Source: Mucilaginibacter sp.
Lineage (GTDB): Bacteria; Bacteroidota; Bacteroidia; Sphingobacteriales; Sphingobacteriaceae
Length of the DNA: 64,000 bases
Direction: 5' to 3'
Assembly: GCA_028288305.1 (NCBI GenBank)
Contig: JAQBOA010000026.1
Location: 36,499-100,498, forward strand
Shown: piece after piece, positions 8,529 through 16,749 of the stretch
Layout of the letters: every line of letters begins with the position of its first letter
Numbering within the stretch: the first letter of the stretch is position 1
Notes under the pieces: model-generated
What the model was told of the DNA's origin: nothing
Seen by the model: only the letters and a program-made list of their open reading frames with translations
The model's database searches: none
Translations under genes and position numbers: made by a program

Positions 8529-8566
8529 AAAAAAACAACCTCTTCCTTTTTATGGGAAGAGGTTAT
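8529..8566 (-). terminator. Intrinsic terminator of rnpB
   Basis: Read on the minus strand, the 10-bp perfect stem AACCTCTTCC / GGAAGAGGTT (8555-8564 and 8537-8546) is followed by G and seven T. It lies directly after the conserved 3' end of RNase P RNA. Confidence 0.9.
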
Positions 8567-8601
8567 TATCAGCAGCAAATCTGTAAGCCGGGTTCTGTTT
8601 C

Positions 8602-8629
8602 ATCAGTCCCGATAGCTATCGGGACTGAT
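8602..8629. repeat. 28-bp perfect palindrome inside rnpB, copy 1
   Basis: Perfectly self-complementary over 28 bp around the core CCCGATAGCTATCGGG. It sits 6-30 nt from the 3' conserved end of the RNA and would form one peripheral hairpin. The core is repeated at 8834-8857. Confidence 0.9.
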
Positions 8630-8833
8630 AATTTCTATCATTAATCTTGCCCCGCCATTGCTGACGGGTTCAAACAACCTACCCATCCTGACGATCCTCC
8701 GCCAACGGCGAAGAATACGGAAACGAGCAGTTCCGCTTTCAGGACCTATTTGGTTTTTCAACTCCTGAGGTTTACCGCAATCCCGGTCGCCCGGAAAAGC
8801 CGTGAGCTTTTACCTCACATTTTCACCCTTACT

Positions 8834-8857
8834 CCATCCCGATAGCTATCGGGATGG
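8834..8857. repeat. 24-bp perfect palindrome inside rnpB, copy 2
   Basis: Perfect palindrome around the same core CCCGATAGCTATCGGG as copy 1, with flanks CCAT/ATGG instead of ATCAGT/ACTGAT. It replaces or extends another peripheral helix of the RNA. Confidence 0.9.
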
Positions 8858-8986
8858 GGCGGTTTATTTTCTGTGGGACTTGCTGTCGCCGGCTGCCGGC
8901 GCCTTCACGTTAGGAAGCAGGATGCTCTATGTTGCCCGGACTTTCCTCCCCCGTTTTGGACGGGAGCGATAGAACGTTTTGCGACA

Positions 8987-8994
8987 CAAAGATA
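8987..8994 (-). promoter_or_regulatory. Promoter -7 element of rnpB
   Basis: On the minus strand TATCTTTG matches the Bacteroidota -7 consensus TAnnTTTG and is placed so that transcription would begin at about 8980, the predicted 5' end of the RNA. No clear -33 TTTG is seen. Confidence 0.65.
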
Positions 8995-9001
8995 TGGAAT
9001 A

Positions 9002-9123
9002 AGTCAGGAAGTCCGAAAAGACCGAAAGACCGAAAGTCAGGAAAGCACTTTTTAATTTTCTAACTTAACTTATGCGCTTCTTTTTAACTTTCGAACTTTC
9101 CCGACTTTCGGACTTTACTGACT
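9002..9123. repeat. Inverted repeat of GTCCGAAAG/AGTCAGG words
   Basis: The left arm (9002-9045) strings together GTCCGAAAAG, ACCGAAAG and AGTCAGGAAAG. The right arm (about 9088-9123) carries their complements (CTTTCGAACTTTCCCGACTTTCGGACTTTACTGAC in pieces). GACCGAAAGTCAGGAAAG at 9028-9045 recurs with one mismatch at 17785-17802, and CCGGACTTTCGGACT at 4332-4346 is another relative. Confidence 0.75.
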
Positions 9124-9554
9124 CATTTACACCCAGCCAAATCTTCCTCTACTTGCTGATTAGTGATAGTTCCAGACTTATTTCCAAAGGAATTTGTTAC
9201 ATAGGTAAGCACATTCGCAATTTCAATAGGAGCCAGGCCGGTTGGCGGCATTTTTTCCTGGAAAATTTTATTTTTAATATTGATCTCTCCTCTTAAACCA
9301 TATTTTACGATACAGGCTAAGCTTTTCTTATTGATTTTCAAGTAGTTTGAATCGGTTAGGGGAGGGATCAGCCTTAACAGACCTTCACCATGCGTGCCAT
9401 GGCAATTTTGACACTTTGTTTGATATACCAGGCTTCCGCTAGAATAATAGCGTTTAAATTCAATTTCCTCATCACTTTGGCATGAAGTAAACATCCCGGT
9501 AACTGTCAGGACAAATAAAATAATTGAAATACTGCCGATGATCTTTAATTTCAT
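9123..9554 (-). CDS. Monohaem cytochrome c lipoprotein
   Basis: Class-I-like cytochrome c, an electron carrier outside the cytoplasmic membrane. The haem-binding CQNCH lies at residues 48-52 and a downstream EKMPPTG supplies the likely axial methionine. A hydrophobic N-terminus ending in MFTSC (Cys25) is a lipobox, so the protein should be lipid-anchored. It is the last gene of a three-gene minus-strand operon (lipoprotein, SCO1-like, cytochrome c) with 4-bp overlaps. The link to an SCO copper chaperone suggests a role connected with a copper-containing oxidase, but no oxidase subunit is in view. Confidence 0.9.
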   Translation of the reverse strand: MKLKIIGSISIILFVLTVTGMFTSCQSDEEIEFKRYYSSGSLVYQTKCQNCHGTHGEGLLRLIPPLTDSNYLKINKKSLACIVKYGLRGEINIKNKIFQEKMPPTGLAPIEIANVLTYVTNSFGNKSGTITNQQVEEDLAGCK

Positions 9555-10207
9555 TTAACTGCAGGCTGGTCGGGTTCGGATTTTAAAGTCTTAATATCGG
9601 CAATTAATTGCTTAACCTCATCAGGTTTTGTTCCATCATATGCACCGCGGATGCGGCTTTTTTTATCAATCAAAACAAAATATCCTTGATGAATATAACC
9701 TCCTGCCACAGTACTATCTGGTTTAACAGCAACCAGGTAATTTTTTTCGGCAAGCCGGTAAGTATCGTCTTTTTTGCCCTGTAAAAACCACCAGGAATTG
9801 CCGGTAATGCCAAGCTTATCCGCATATTTCTTTAGCACAGCTACACTATCATGTTTGGGGTCAATGGTGTACGATAGTATTTTAACATCATTGGTGTTTT
9901 TAAATGTATTATAAACATCAAGCATATTACGCTGCATTATTGGACAAATAGACGGACAAGTAGTGAAAAAAAAATCGGCTACATATATTTTACCATCCAG
10001 GTTTTTATTGTTGATACTATCGCCATATTGATCAATAAATTTAAAGGCAGGAATAGTCTGATAAATAGTGTCAGTTGTTGTTTGTCCGTTCACAACCTTT
10101 GTAATCGGCGTGCGGTTGCCGTAAATAGGCAATGTTTTCTTTTCGCTATTAAATTTACAGGCATTCCATAGTAAAATGACCGCAATTGCACCTGCAAGTT
10201 TCTTCAT
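9551..10207 (-). CDS. SCO1/SenC family copper chaperone
   Basis: Thioredoxin-fold protein that delivers copper to the CuA site of cytochrome c oxidase or acts as a thiol reductase. Copper ligands are visible: the CPSIC pair at Cys84 and Cys88, and His173 in the conserved GYIHQGYF. The N-terminus ends in LWNAC (Cys17), a probable lipobox, so it is anchored in the periplasm. 218 residues is normal. Start and stop codons overlap by 4 bp with both neighbours, implying translational coupling. Confidence 0.93.
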   Translation of the reverse strand: MKKLAGAIAVILLWNACKFNSEKKTLPIYGNRTPITKVVNGQTTTDTIYQTIPAFKFIDQYGDSINNKNLDGKIYVADFFFTTCPSICPIMQRNMLDVYNTFKNTNDVKILSYTIDPKHDSVAVLKKYADKLGITGNSWWFLQGKKDDTYRLAEKNYLVAVKPDSTVAGGYIHQGYFVLIDKKSRIRGAYDGTKPDEVKQLIADIKTLKSEPDQPAVK

Positions 10208-10614
10208 TTCATTTTCATTTTAGTAAGATATTTATTTGATTCCTCAATGGCTGCATTTAGTTGAGAATCTATTGACATTATTAGCTTTTTTTGTGTTCCA
10301 AAATAAGCCATTGTTTCATCATGTGATTTGCCGGTTTGATCAGGATTAAATTTGTGCATCCAATCACTCATCACACTATCGGCTAAATTTAATTTACCTA
10401 AATGTCTGTAAACAGAATCTTTAATATCGCCGGTTGAATTGTGTTTTACCATACTATCCAACAGCATTTTATTTTTCATTAACTGCTCGTCAGCATCCAT
10501 CACTTTGTCATGTACTTTAATCACATCATCAAAAAGTGCTTTTTCCTGTGCTTTTTTATCAGTACAGCCCAAAAGAGTAAATCCTATAAAAATTGTAATA
10601 ACTATTTTCTTCAT
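10204..10614 (-). CDS. Small lipoprotein, first gene of the SCO1-cytochrome c operon
   Basis: A 136-residue protein with lipobox TLLGC (Cys17) followed by a mostly alpha-helical, Lys/Asp-rich, probably coiled-coil mature part. Such proteins are sometimes labelled viral A-type inclusion protein in this phylum without functional evidence. It overlaps the SCO1-like gene by 4 bp, so it is probably part of the same copper/electron-transport function. No metal-binding Met/His cluster is obvious. Function unknown. Confidence 0.72.
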   Translation of the reverse strand: MKKIVITIFIGFTLLGCTDKKAQEKALFDDVIKVHDKVMDADEQLMKNKMLLDSMVKHNSTGDIKDSVYRHLGKLNLADSVMSDWMHKFNPDQTGKSHDETMAYFGTQKKLIMSIDSQLNAAIEESNKYLTKMKMK

Positions 10615-10665
10615 TTTTAAAATTCTGATTTATCGGCAAATATTGTAAATAAAGCGGGTTTAGCA

Positions 10666-11127
10666 TTAAGACTTTAACTGCCTTAAGTAAAAAATATAAT
10701 CGGTAATTGGAAGGCTTACACCTGCAAGCTTTAAAAGCTGACCTGCCTGAGCCCTGTGATGAGTACCATGGTTTATCAGGTGAGCTAATATATCTGTTAA
10801 CTTATTGCTAAAAGGTTCGCCTTTTGAGTTTTGATATTTTATTTGCTTTCCGAAATCAGCATTGTCAGTTTTATTTAAAAAAGCAAGCCACTTGGCGTGA
10901 TTATCAATTATTAATTGCCCAAAAGAATCAGCTTTCCAATCTGGCCACAATGCTCCGCCAATGGCCGGCAATTCGTTACATCTGTTATACCATATTTGTT
11001 GTGCGGCAAGCATATGAGCCATTAACTGTACCGGCTTTTCGGGCTCATTAGTATTTATAATGGCATTTAATATAAGTTCGTTTGCATAACGGTCGTAATT
11101 AACCAAACTGGTGAAATAGGTTTTCAT
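10666..11127 (-). CDS. DinB family protein
   Basis: Four-helix-bundle metalloenzyme-like protein (DinB/YfiT superfamily). The 153 residues contain the three spaced histidines expected for metal binding (MAHMLAAQQIW near 37, and HLINHGTHHRAQAGQLL near 115-131). Members include thiol transferases and many uncharacterised stress proteins; the substrate cannot be inferred. It ends 51 bp before the lipoprotein operon starts and may be read through into it, but appears to be a separate gene. Confidence 0.85.
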   Translation of the reverse strand: MKTYFTSLVNYDRYANELILNAIINTNEPEKPVQLMAHMLAAQQIWYNRCNELPAIGGALWPDWKADSFGQLIIDNHAKWLAFLNKTDNADFGKQIKYQNSKGEPFSNKLTDILAHLINHGTHHRAQAGQLLKLAGVSLPITDYIFYLRQLKS

Positions 11128-11264
11128 TCCGCTAAATTAGCGAACTAATTAATTACAAAAAATTAATAAAAACGCATGTTGAATTGTTAATAAAAATTTA
11201 ACATTAATAATGAAATAATCATACATTAATGCATTAAATTTGTTTAACATTATATTGAAACGTT

Positions 11265-11351
11265 ATGAAAATTATGAAATTTTCTAAGCTTCTCAAAATT
11301 TTCCGGGAATGGATGATCCTGAGAAGTATGCGGTCTTCTTTTATTCATTAA
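11265..11351 (+). CDS. Possible 28-aa small ORF upstream of the GH1 gene
   Basis: ATG at 11265 to TAA at 11349-11351 encodes a short cationic, amphipathic peptide (starts MKIMKFSKLLKIF, ends RSSFIH). A TAAATTTG box at 11235-11242 matches the -7 promoter consensus, 22 bp before the ATG. It could be a leader peptide for the glycosidase gene that starts 68 bp later, or an orphan small protein. It could also be chance: there is no conservation evidence here. Confidence 0.3.
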   Translation: MKIMKFSKLLKIFREWMILRSMRSSFIH

Positions 11352-11418
11352 AACAATTTTTATAGAATTTTCGTTTTAAAATCGAAATATAAGTGTGGGC
11401 TTCATATAGCTCGTTTTA

Positions 11419-12774
11419 ATGGAACCCATAATTCAGGATATACAAATTAATAAACAGCTTTTTGGACCGGATTTTATCTGGGGCGTTTCTACTTCTGCTT
11501 TTCAGACGGAGGGTTCTTGTACAATTGATGACAAGGGCGAATCTATTTGGGACGTTTTTGCAGCTAAAAAAGGTAAAATTCTAAATGGTGACAGCCCTGC
11601 TGTTGCCTGTGATTTTTATAATCAGTACCAAAAAGATATTGATATTGTCAAGCAACTCAATATTCCAAATTTCAGATTTTCAATATCATGGCCAAGAATT
11701 TTTCCAAATGGCACCGGCGATATAAGCCAGGCGGGCATTAAATATTATAACCGTGTTATTGATTATTGTATCCAGCAGGGAATAGAACCCTGGATAACCT
11801 TGTACCATTGGGACCTTCCACAGGCGCTTGAATTTAAAGGTGGTTGGACTAACCGGGAGATTATTGACTGGTTTAGCTCATACGTTGCCGCATGCGCCGA
11901 ACATTTCGGCGACAGAGTGAAGCATTGGATGATAATGAATGAACCTGCTGTATTTACAGGAGCAGGCTATTTTATGGGGATTCATGCCCCTGGCAGAACA
12001 GGAATAAAACAATTTTTACCAGCCATACACCATGTTATATTAAGTATGGTTGCAGGTGCTAAAGTATTGCGCAGCATATTGCCCAGTGCAAAGATTGGAA
12101 CTACATTTTCATGCGCTCACATTGAACCTTTTTCTGATAAACCAAAGGATATAAGTGCCGCCAAACGTACTGATGCATTAATTAACCGTTTATTTATTGA
12201 ACCGGTTTTGGGCTTAGGTTATCCTATAAATGATCTTCCTGTATTGAAAGGTATTGAAAAATATTATGAGCCGGGAGATGAAGACAATATGAATTTTGAT
12301 TTTGATTTTATTGGGATACAAAATTACACCCGTGAAATTGTAAAATATTCATTTTTAACACCCTATATTAATGCCAGTCTTGTAAAAGCAGAAGAGAGAA
12401 ATGTTCCCATAACTGTTATGAAATGGGAAATTTACCCGGCAGCTATTTATAATATGATCAAAAAATTTAATGAGTATCCACAAATAAAAAAAATAATTAT
12501 AACTGAAAACGGAGCTGCTTTTCACGACACGTTAAATGATTGTAAAGTTGAAGATGTTAACCGGACTGAATATTTACAAGCTAATTTGCAACAGGTATTA
12601 AAAGCTAAAAATGAAGGATGTAAAATAGATGGTTATTTTATCTGGACACTCACTGATAATTTTGAATGGGCCGAAGGTTACCACCCTCGTTTTGGATTAG
12701 TATACATTGATTTTAATACCCAACAACGCATTATTAAATCCTCCGGACATTGGTATGGTGATTTTTTAAAATAA
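11419..12774 (+). CDS. Glycoside hydrolase family 1 (beta-glucosidase-like)
   Basis: Retaining beta-glycosidase with a TIM barrel. The acid/base glutamate is E175 in MNEP and the nucleophile E363 in ITENG; TLYHWDLPQALE and the C-terminal GYFIWTLTDNFEWAEGY substrate-binding block are also present. 451 residues is the normal family length. There is no signal peptide, so it acts in the cytoplasm on imported disaccharides or glycosides; whether glucose, galactose or a phospho-sugar is preferred is not decided by what can be seen. It converges with the acyl-CoA dehydrogenase gene, with only 16 bp between the stop codons. Confidence 0.94.
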   Translation: MEPIIQDIQINKQLFGPDFIWGVSTSAFQTEGSCTIDDKGESIWDVFAAKKGKILNGDSPAVACDFYNQYQKDIDIVKQLNIPNFRFSISWPRIFPNGTGDISQAGIKYYNRVIDYCIQQGIEPWITLYHWDLPQALEFKGGWTNREIIDWFSSYVAACAEHFGDRVKHWMIMNEPAVFTGAGYFMGIHAPGRTGIKQFLPAIHHVILSMVAGAKVLRSILPSAKIGTTFSCAHIEPFSDKPKDISAAKRTDALINRLFIEPVLGLGYPINDLPVLKGIEKYYEPGDEDNMNFDFDFIGIQNYTREIVKYSFLTPYINASLVKAEERNVPITVMKWEIYPAAIYNMIKKFNEYPQIKKIIITENGAAFHDTLNDCKVEDVNRTEYLQANLQQVLKAKNEGCKIDGYFIWTLTDNFEWAEGYHPRFGLVYIDFNTQQRIIKSSGHWYGDFLK

Positions 12775-12790
12775 TATAGCTATTTAACCC

Positions 12791-13972
12791 TTATTTGAAC
12801 GCTTCTTCGCCAGTTATATCTAAACCGGTTATCAGTAAATGAATATCATGTGTACCTTCATAAGTAATTACCGATTCAAGGTTCATCATATGGCGCATTA
12901 TGGGGTATTCTCCGGTTATTCCCATGCCTCCAAGTATTTGTCTTGCTTCCCTTGCAATGTTTATAGCCGTCTCTACACTGTTACGTTTACCCATTGAAAT
13001 TTGAGCGGCCGTTGCCCTGTTTTCATTTTTTAAAGTGCCCAGCCGCCAAACTAATAACTGTCCTTTAGTGATCTCCGTAATCATTTCAGCCAATTTTTTT
13101 TGTTGCAGCTGGAATCCTGCAATAGGTTTCCCAAACTGCTTGCGTTCTTTTGAATATCTTAAAGCAGTATCATAACAATCCATTGCTGCGCCAAGGGCAC
13201 CCCAAGCAATACCGTAACGGGCTTGGTTGAGACAGCCAAGTGGCCCTTTTAATCCAGAAACGTTGGGTAAAATATTTTCTTTCGGAATTTTAACATTATC
13301 AAAAACCAATTCGCCCGTTGCCGATGCCCTTAATGACCATTTGTTATGTGTTTCTGGCGTTGAAAAGCCTTCCATGCCGCGCTCCGCTATTAATCCACGT
13401 ATTTTTCCATGCTCGTCTTTAGCCCAAACAATAGCTATATCCGCAAATGGCGAATTAGATATCCACATTTTGGCGCCATTTAATAAATAATGATTACCGG
13501 CATCTTTAATATTGGTAGTCATGCCGCCCGGATCTGAGCCATGATCAGGTTCAGTTAAACCAAAACAGCCCATCATTTCTCCGGTTGCAAGCTTTGGCAG
13601 GTACTTTTTCTTCTGTTCTTCACTGCCATAAGCGTAAATAGGATACATTACCAATGATCCCTGTACTGATGCGGTAGATCGAATCCCTGAATCACCGCGC
13701 TCAATCTCCTGCATAATTATACCATATGCCATATAATCCAGACCAGCACCGCCATATTCAGTAGGAATAGTGGGACCAAAAGCTCCTATCTCAGCAAGCC
13801 CTTTTATTAAATGTTTTGGAAATTCGGCCCTTTGTGCATAATCTTCTATAATTGGGCTTACTTCCTTTTTAACCCAATCCCTAACTGTAGCACGTATTAA
13901 TTTATGCTCATCGCTAAGCAGTTCATCTAACAAATAATAATCAGGCGATTCAAAAAGGTCTTTTTTAGACAT
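12791..13972 (-). CDS. Acyl-CoA dehydrogenase, glutaryl-CoA dehydrogenase-like
   Basis: FAD enzyme that oxidises an acyl-CoA; the DHGSDPGGM and GGMGITGEYPIMRH blocks and the catalytic glutamate in ITYEGTHDIH resemble glutaryl-CoA dehydrogenases (lysine/tryptophan breakdown). I place the start at ATG 13972 (393 residues). A longer frame to 14056 exists, but a minus-strand promoter element (13993-14000) lies between the two starts and the extra 28 residues are not dehydrogenase-like. It is encoded alone. Substrate is inferred from overall likeness and not proven. Confidence 0.9.
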   Translation of the reverse strand: MSKKDLFESPDYYLLDELLSDEHKLIRATVRDWVKKEVSPIIEDYAQRAEFPKHLIKGLAEIGAFGPTIPTEYGGAGLDYMAYGIIMQEIERGDSGIRSTASVQGSLVMYPIYAYGSEEQKKKYLPKLATGEMMGCFGLTEPDHGSDPGGMTTNIKDAGNHYLLNGAKMWISNSPFADIAIVWAKDEHGKIRGLIAERGMEGFSTPETHNKWSLRASATGELVFDNVKIPKENILPNVSGLKGPLGCLNQARYGIAWGALGAAMDCYDTALRYSKERKQFGKPIAGFQLQQKKLAEMITEITKGQLLVWRLGTLKNENRATAAQISMGKRNSVETAINIAREARQILGGMGITGEYPIMRHMMNLESVITYEGTHDIHLLITGLDITGEEAFK

Positions 13973-13992
13973 ACAATAAAATAATTGGTGGG

Positions 13993-14000
13993 CAAAGATA
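13993..14000 (-). promoter_or_regulatory. Promoter -7 element of the acyl-CoA dehydrogenase
   Basis: Minus-strand TATCTTTG fits TAnnTTTG and lies 20 bp before the ATG at 13972. It supports that start over the upstream in-frame ATG at 14056. No good -33 box. Confidence 0.55.
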
Positions 14001-14121
14001 AGGGTTTTGATTTTGGAATTGGGATGTTCAATTTCGGATTTGTTTGTCTTAATCATGGCAATCCATTAATCCTACAAATCATGGTTCAGACTATTTTCTA
14101 AAATTTAGAAATAAAAAAATT

Positions 14122-14129
14122 TACTTTTG
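14122..14129 (+). promoter_or_regulatory. Promoter -7 element of folB
   Basis: TACTTTTG matches TAnnTTTG only 3 bp before the ATG at 14133, so the mRNA would be leaderless or nearly so. It also excludes the in-frame TTG at 14127, which is part of this box, as the start. Confidence 0.5.
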
Positions 14130-14132
14130 AAC

Positions 14133-14483
14133 ATGATTTCTATATCCATACGTGGCGCCGAGTTCTTTGCTTATCATGGTTTTTATCCTGAAGAACAAAA
14201 ATTAGGAAATAAATTTTTAGTTGATGTAGAGGTAAGCTTTTTACCTTTAACAAATCTGAAGGATGATAAAATAAGTAATACGATTGATTACGAACAACTT
14301 TATGATGTGATTGATGAGCAAATGAAACATACCAGGAAACTTATAGAAACCGTAGCCCAGGCTATCGTTGATCAAATAAAAGATAATTATCCGGTTGTTG
14401 AAAAAATACAAATATCAATAAAGAAATTAAATCCTCCTTTAAAGGGCAAGGTTGATTATTCATGTATAGTGATAAGTGCTTGA
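14133..14483 (+). CDS. folB: Dihydroneopterin aldolase
   Basis: Converts 7,8-dihydroneopterin to 6-hydroxymethyl-dihydropterin in folate synthesis. The 116-residue protein has the family N-terminus (IRGAEFFAYHGFYPEEQ, with the conserved Tyr and Glu), the TIDYEQLYDVI block and the C-terminal ISIKKLNPPLKG with the catalytic lysine. ATG 14133 gives the standard length; the TTG at 14127 lies in a promoter-like box. It is isolated from other folate genes here. Confidence 0.94.
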   Translation: MISISIRGAEFFAYHGFYPEEQKLGNKFLVDVEVSFLPLTNLKDDKISNTIDYEQLYDVIDEQMKHTRKLIETVAQAIVDQIKDNYPVVEKIQISIKKLNPPLKGKVDYSCIVISA

Positions 14484-14488
14484 GGTCG

Positions 14489-14608
14489 TCTGAACTAAGA
14501 TTTTTAGGATTAGAAGATTACAGGATTACAGTTTTAAACTTGCATATATTTAAAATGATTATGTGGCAAAATCTTATAATCTTTGAATCCTAAAAATCTT
14601 AGTTCAGA
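14489..14608. repeat. Perfect 23-bp inverted repeat, folB-14618 spacer
   Basis: Arms 14489-14511 and 14586-14608 are exact reverse complements over 23 bp (starting TCTGAACTAAGA and ending TCTTAGTTCAGA). The inner part iterates AGGATTAGAAGATTACAGGATTACAG, so the left arm is itself a degenerate tandem repeat. Confidence 0.9.
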
Positions 14609-14617
14609 AAATAATAT

Positions 14618-16015
14618 ATGCCTTACAATAAAATAACAGATAATGTACTTGCAGCTATCAAATCAATAGTAGGTGACGATGCCGTAATAACCCGGCTTAG
14701 TAGCCTTGAAAAATATAGCCATGATGAAACGGAAGATTTGCATTATTATCCCGAAGTAGTCGCAAAACCAAAGTCTGCTGAGGAAGTTTCAGCTTTGATG
14801 AGGCTTTGCAATGAGCATTTAATACCAGTGACCCCAAGAGGTGCAGGCACAGGTTTAAGTGGTGGCGCTTTACCTGTTATGGGCGGTTTGCTTATAGCAA
14901 TGGAACGGTTTAATAAAATACTGGCTATTGATGAGCAAAACCTGCAGGCCACAGTTGAACCGGGAGTTGTTACCGAAGAATTTATGGACGCAGTTGCCGG
15001 TAAAGGCTTATTGTACCCTGTTGACCCGGCCAGTAAAGGCAGCTGTTTTATTGGTGGCAATGTATCCCACGGTTCCGGAGGTCCAAGAGTGGTTAAATAT
15101 GGCACTATACGGGAGTACATACTTAATCTTGAAGTGGTGTTGCCATCAGGCGAGATAATATGGACAGGCGCCAATACCTTAAAATATGCTTCAGGTTATA
15201 ATTTAACCCAATTAATGATAGGATCTGAAGGAACACTGGGAATCATCACAAAAATTGTGGTTAAGCTAATTCCCCGGCCGACCTTAGACGCTTTGATGCT
15301 GGGATCGTTTAGTTCAAATGAGGCTGCATGTGAGGCTGTCTCAGCCATATTCAGGGCAGGTATTATCCCGTCAGCCCTGGAATTTATGGAAAGGAGAGGA
15401 GTGGAGTGGGTAATAGAACATGACGGGATAAATTTTGACCTTAAAGATGGAATCGAAGCTTTTTTACTGATAGAGGTAGATGGTAATAATCAGGATGTAA
15501 TATTTGCTGATTGTGAAAAGATAAACCAGGTTTTAGAAGCTTTTAATTGTAAAGAGGTATTATTTGCCGATACATCAGCGAAAAAAGAAGAGCTATGGCG
15601 CATCCGGCGGACTATGGCTGTATCCGTGAAATCAAACTCTATTTATAAAGAAGAAGATACGGTAGTACCACGTGCCAGTTTGCCTCAATTAATTAAAGGA
15701 ATAAAAGAAACCGGCCTCAAATATGGTTTTGAATCAGTATGTTATGGCCACGCAGGTGACGGAAACCTGCACGTAAATATCATAAAAGGCAAAATGAGCG
15801 ACGATGACTGGAACAACAGATTAAAAGAAGGCATAAGTGAAATATTTGAACTGACAGTATCTTTAGGCGGTACTTTATCGGGGGAGCACGGTATTGGTTT
15901 GGTACAGAAAGGCTTTATGCCCATAAAATACCAACCGGCACATTTTGAACTGTGGCGTGGTATAAAACAAGTATTTGATAAAAATGGTATATTAAACCCC
16001 GGCAAAATATTTTAA
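14618..16015 (+). CDS. FAD-linked oxidase, glycolate oxidase subunit GlcD-like
   Basis: Flavoprotein of the FAD_binding_4 / FAD-oxidase C family that oxidises 2-hydroxy acids (glycolate, D-lactate). The FAD-binding block VTPRGAGTGLSGGALP lies at about 67-84, the C-terminal HAGDGNLHVNI and GTLSGEHGIGLVQK blocks at about 376-430. 465 residues matches GlcD/D-lactate dehydrogenase. No GlcE/GlcF partner follows, so it may act alone or as a D-lactate dehydrogenase; the gene symbol is therefore left open. Confidence 0.9.
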   Translation: MPYNKITDNVLAAIKSIVGDDAVITRLSSLEKYSHDETEDLHYYPEVVAKPKSAEEVSALMRLCNEHLIPVTPRGAGTGLSGGALPVMGGLLIAMERFNKILAIDEQNLQATVEPGVVTEEFMDAVAGKGLLYPVDPASKGSCFIGGNVSHGSGGPRVVKYGTIREYILNLEVVLPSGEIIWTGANTLKYASGYNLTQLMIGSEGTLGIITKIVVKLIPRPTLDALMLGSFSSNEAACEAVSAIFRAGIIPSALEFMERRGVEWVIEHDGINFDLKDGIEAFLLIEVDGNNQDVIFADCEKINQVLEAFNCKEVLFADTSAKKEELWRIRRTMAVSVKSNSIYKEEDTVVPRASLPQLIKGIKETGLKYGFESVCYGHAGDGNLHVNIIKGKMSDDDWNNRLKEGISEIFELTVSLGGTLSGEHGIGLVQKGFMPIKYQPAHFELWRGIKQVFDKNGILNPGKIF

Positions 16016-16030
16016 AAAAAGCAATATAAC

Positions 16031-16068
16031 AATTCAGTAAATCACTAATTCACTAACTCAAAAATTCA
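16031..16068. repeat. Single-arm intergenic repeat
   Basis: AATTCAGTAAATCACTAATTC and similar words; 16040-16056 is the exact inverse of 1880-1896 in the cysH-cysD spacer. Only one arm is present here. Confidence 0.6.
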
Positions 16069-16071
16069 TCG

Positions 16072-16680
16072 ATGAATCCGGATTTAATCAAAATAGCCAT
16101 AGCTGTTTTATGCGGCGGATTGCTGGGGATAGAGCGTCAGTATAAAAATAAAACTGCAGGCTTTCGCACTATCATATTGATTTGCCTGGGCTCAGCTATA
16201 TTTACTATGGTAGCCCAACATACAGGCCAGGTTGCAAATATTAACATTGTAACTGGTGTGGGTTTTATTGGGGCAGGTGTTATTTTTAAGGATAATATAG
16301 GAGTAAGCGGCCTCACAACTGCCGCGGTTATATGGATTTCGGCAGCAATTGGCATGGCAACAGGCTCCGGTAATTATTTGCTTGCTATAGTATCAACTTT
16401 ACTCACTTTAACGGTGTTGATACTGTTTAGCCTTTTGGAAGGTTTTGTTGATAAAATACACCGCGATAAATTATTTGTTATTGTTTTCACCAATGCCGAT
16501 TTTGAGAATATACCTTCAATTGAGCAACTAATTAAAAATAATCATTTAACATCAAAACCAGTTCAGATCACTAAAAAAGAAGGTTGCTTACAAGTTGCTA
16601 TATGGGTGACCGGCCATCGGAAAGACCTCAGAAAACTTGATGAAAAATTGCTAAAAATGCCGGAGATTAAGTCATTTTAA
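16072..16680 (+). CDS. MgtC/SapB family membrane protein
   Basis: Inner-membrane protein with about five N-terminal hydrophobic segments and the family motifs GGLLGIERQYKNKTAGFRT and VGFIGAGVIFKD, followed by a soluble C-terminal part (about 135-202). MgtC relatives act in Mg2+ limitation, F-ATPase control and virulence in some bacteria; the role here is unknown. 202 residues. Encoded on the same strand as the flavoprotein, 56 bp after it. Confidence 0.88.
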   Translation: MNPDLIKIAIAVLCGGLLGIERQYKNKTAGFRTIILICLGSAIFTMVAQHTGQVANINIVTGVGFIGAGVIFKDNIGVSGLTTAAVIWISAAIGMATGSGNYLLAIVSTLLTLTVLILFSLLEGFVDKIHRDKLFVIVFTNADFENIPSIEQLIKNNHLTSKPVQITKKEGCLQVAIWVTGHRKDLRKLDEKLLKMPEIKSF

Positions 16681-16749
16681 CTAATTCATATATCATTTCG
16701 ATGGCAATTTTGCAATCTAATCAACCACTCACCTAATCAACCCAGTCAA

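Larger units (their letters stand above)
8573..8982 (-). ncRNA. rnpB: RNase P RNA, bacterial type A
   Basis: Catalytic RNA that trims the 5' leader of pre-tRNAs. On the minus strand the universally conserved 5' element GAGGAAAGTCCGGGC lies at about 8931-8947 and the 3' element AGAACCCGGCTTACAGA at about 8579-8596, with GAAGGCGCC, AAGGGTGAAA and GTAAACCTC... blocks between them. The proposed P1 stem GCAAA/TTTGC closes the ends and fixes them to within a few bases. A promoter -7 element lies just upstream and a strong terminator follows. Two peripheral helices consist of near-identical palindromes sharing CCCGATAGCTATCGGG (8602-8629 and 8834-8857). A 60-codon open frame on the plus strand inside it is not a gene. 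Confidence 0.95.

Noticed and set aside
8873..9055. 60-codon open frame on the plus strand
   Set aside because: Lies within the antisense of rnpB; structure and conserved RNA motifs explain the sequence.
13973..14056. 28-residue N-terminal extension of the acyl-CoA dehydrogenase
   Set aside because: A minus-strand TATCTTTG promoter box lies inside it, and the sequence is not dehydrogenase-like.
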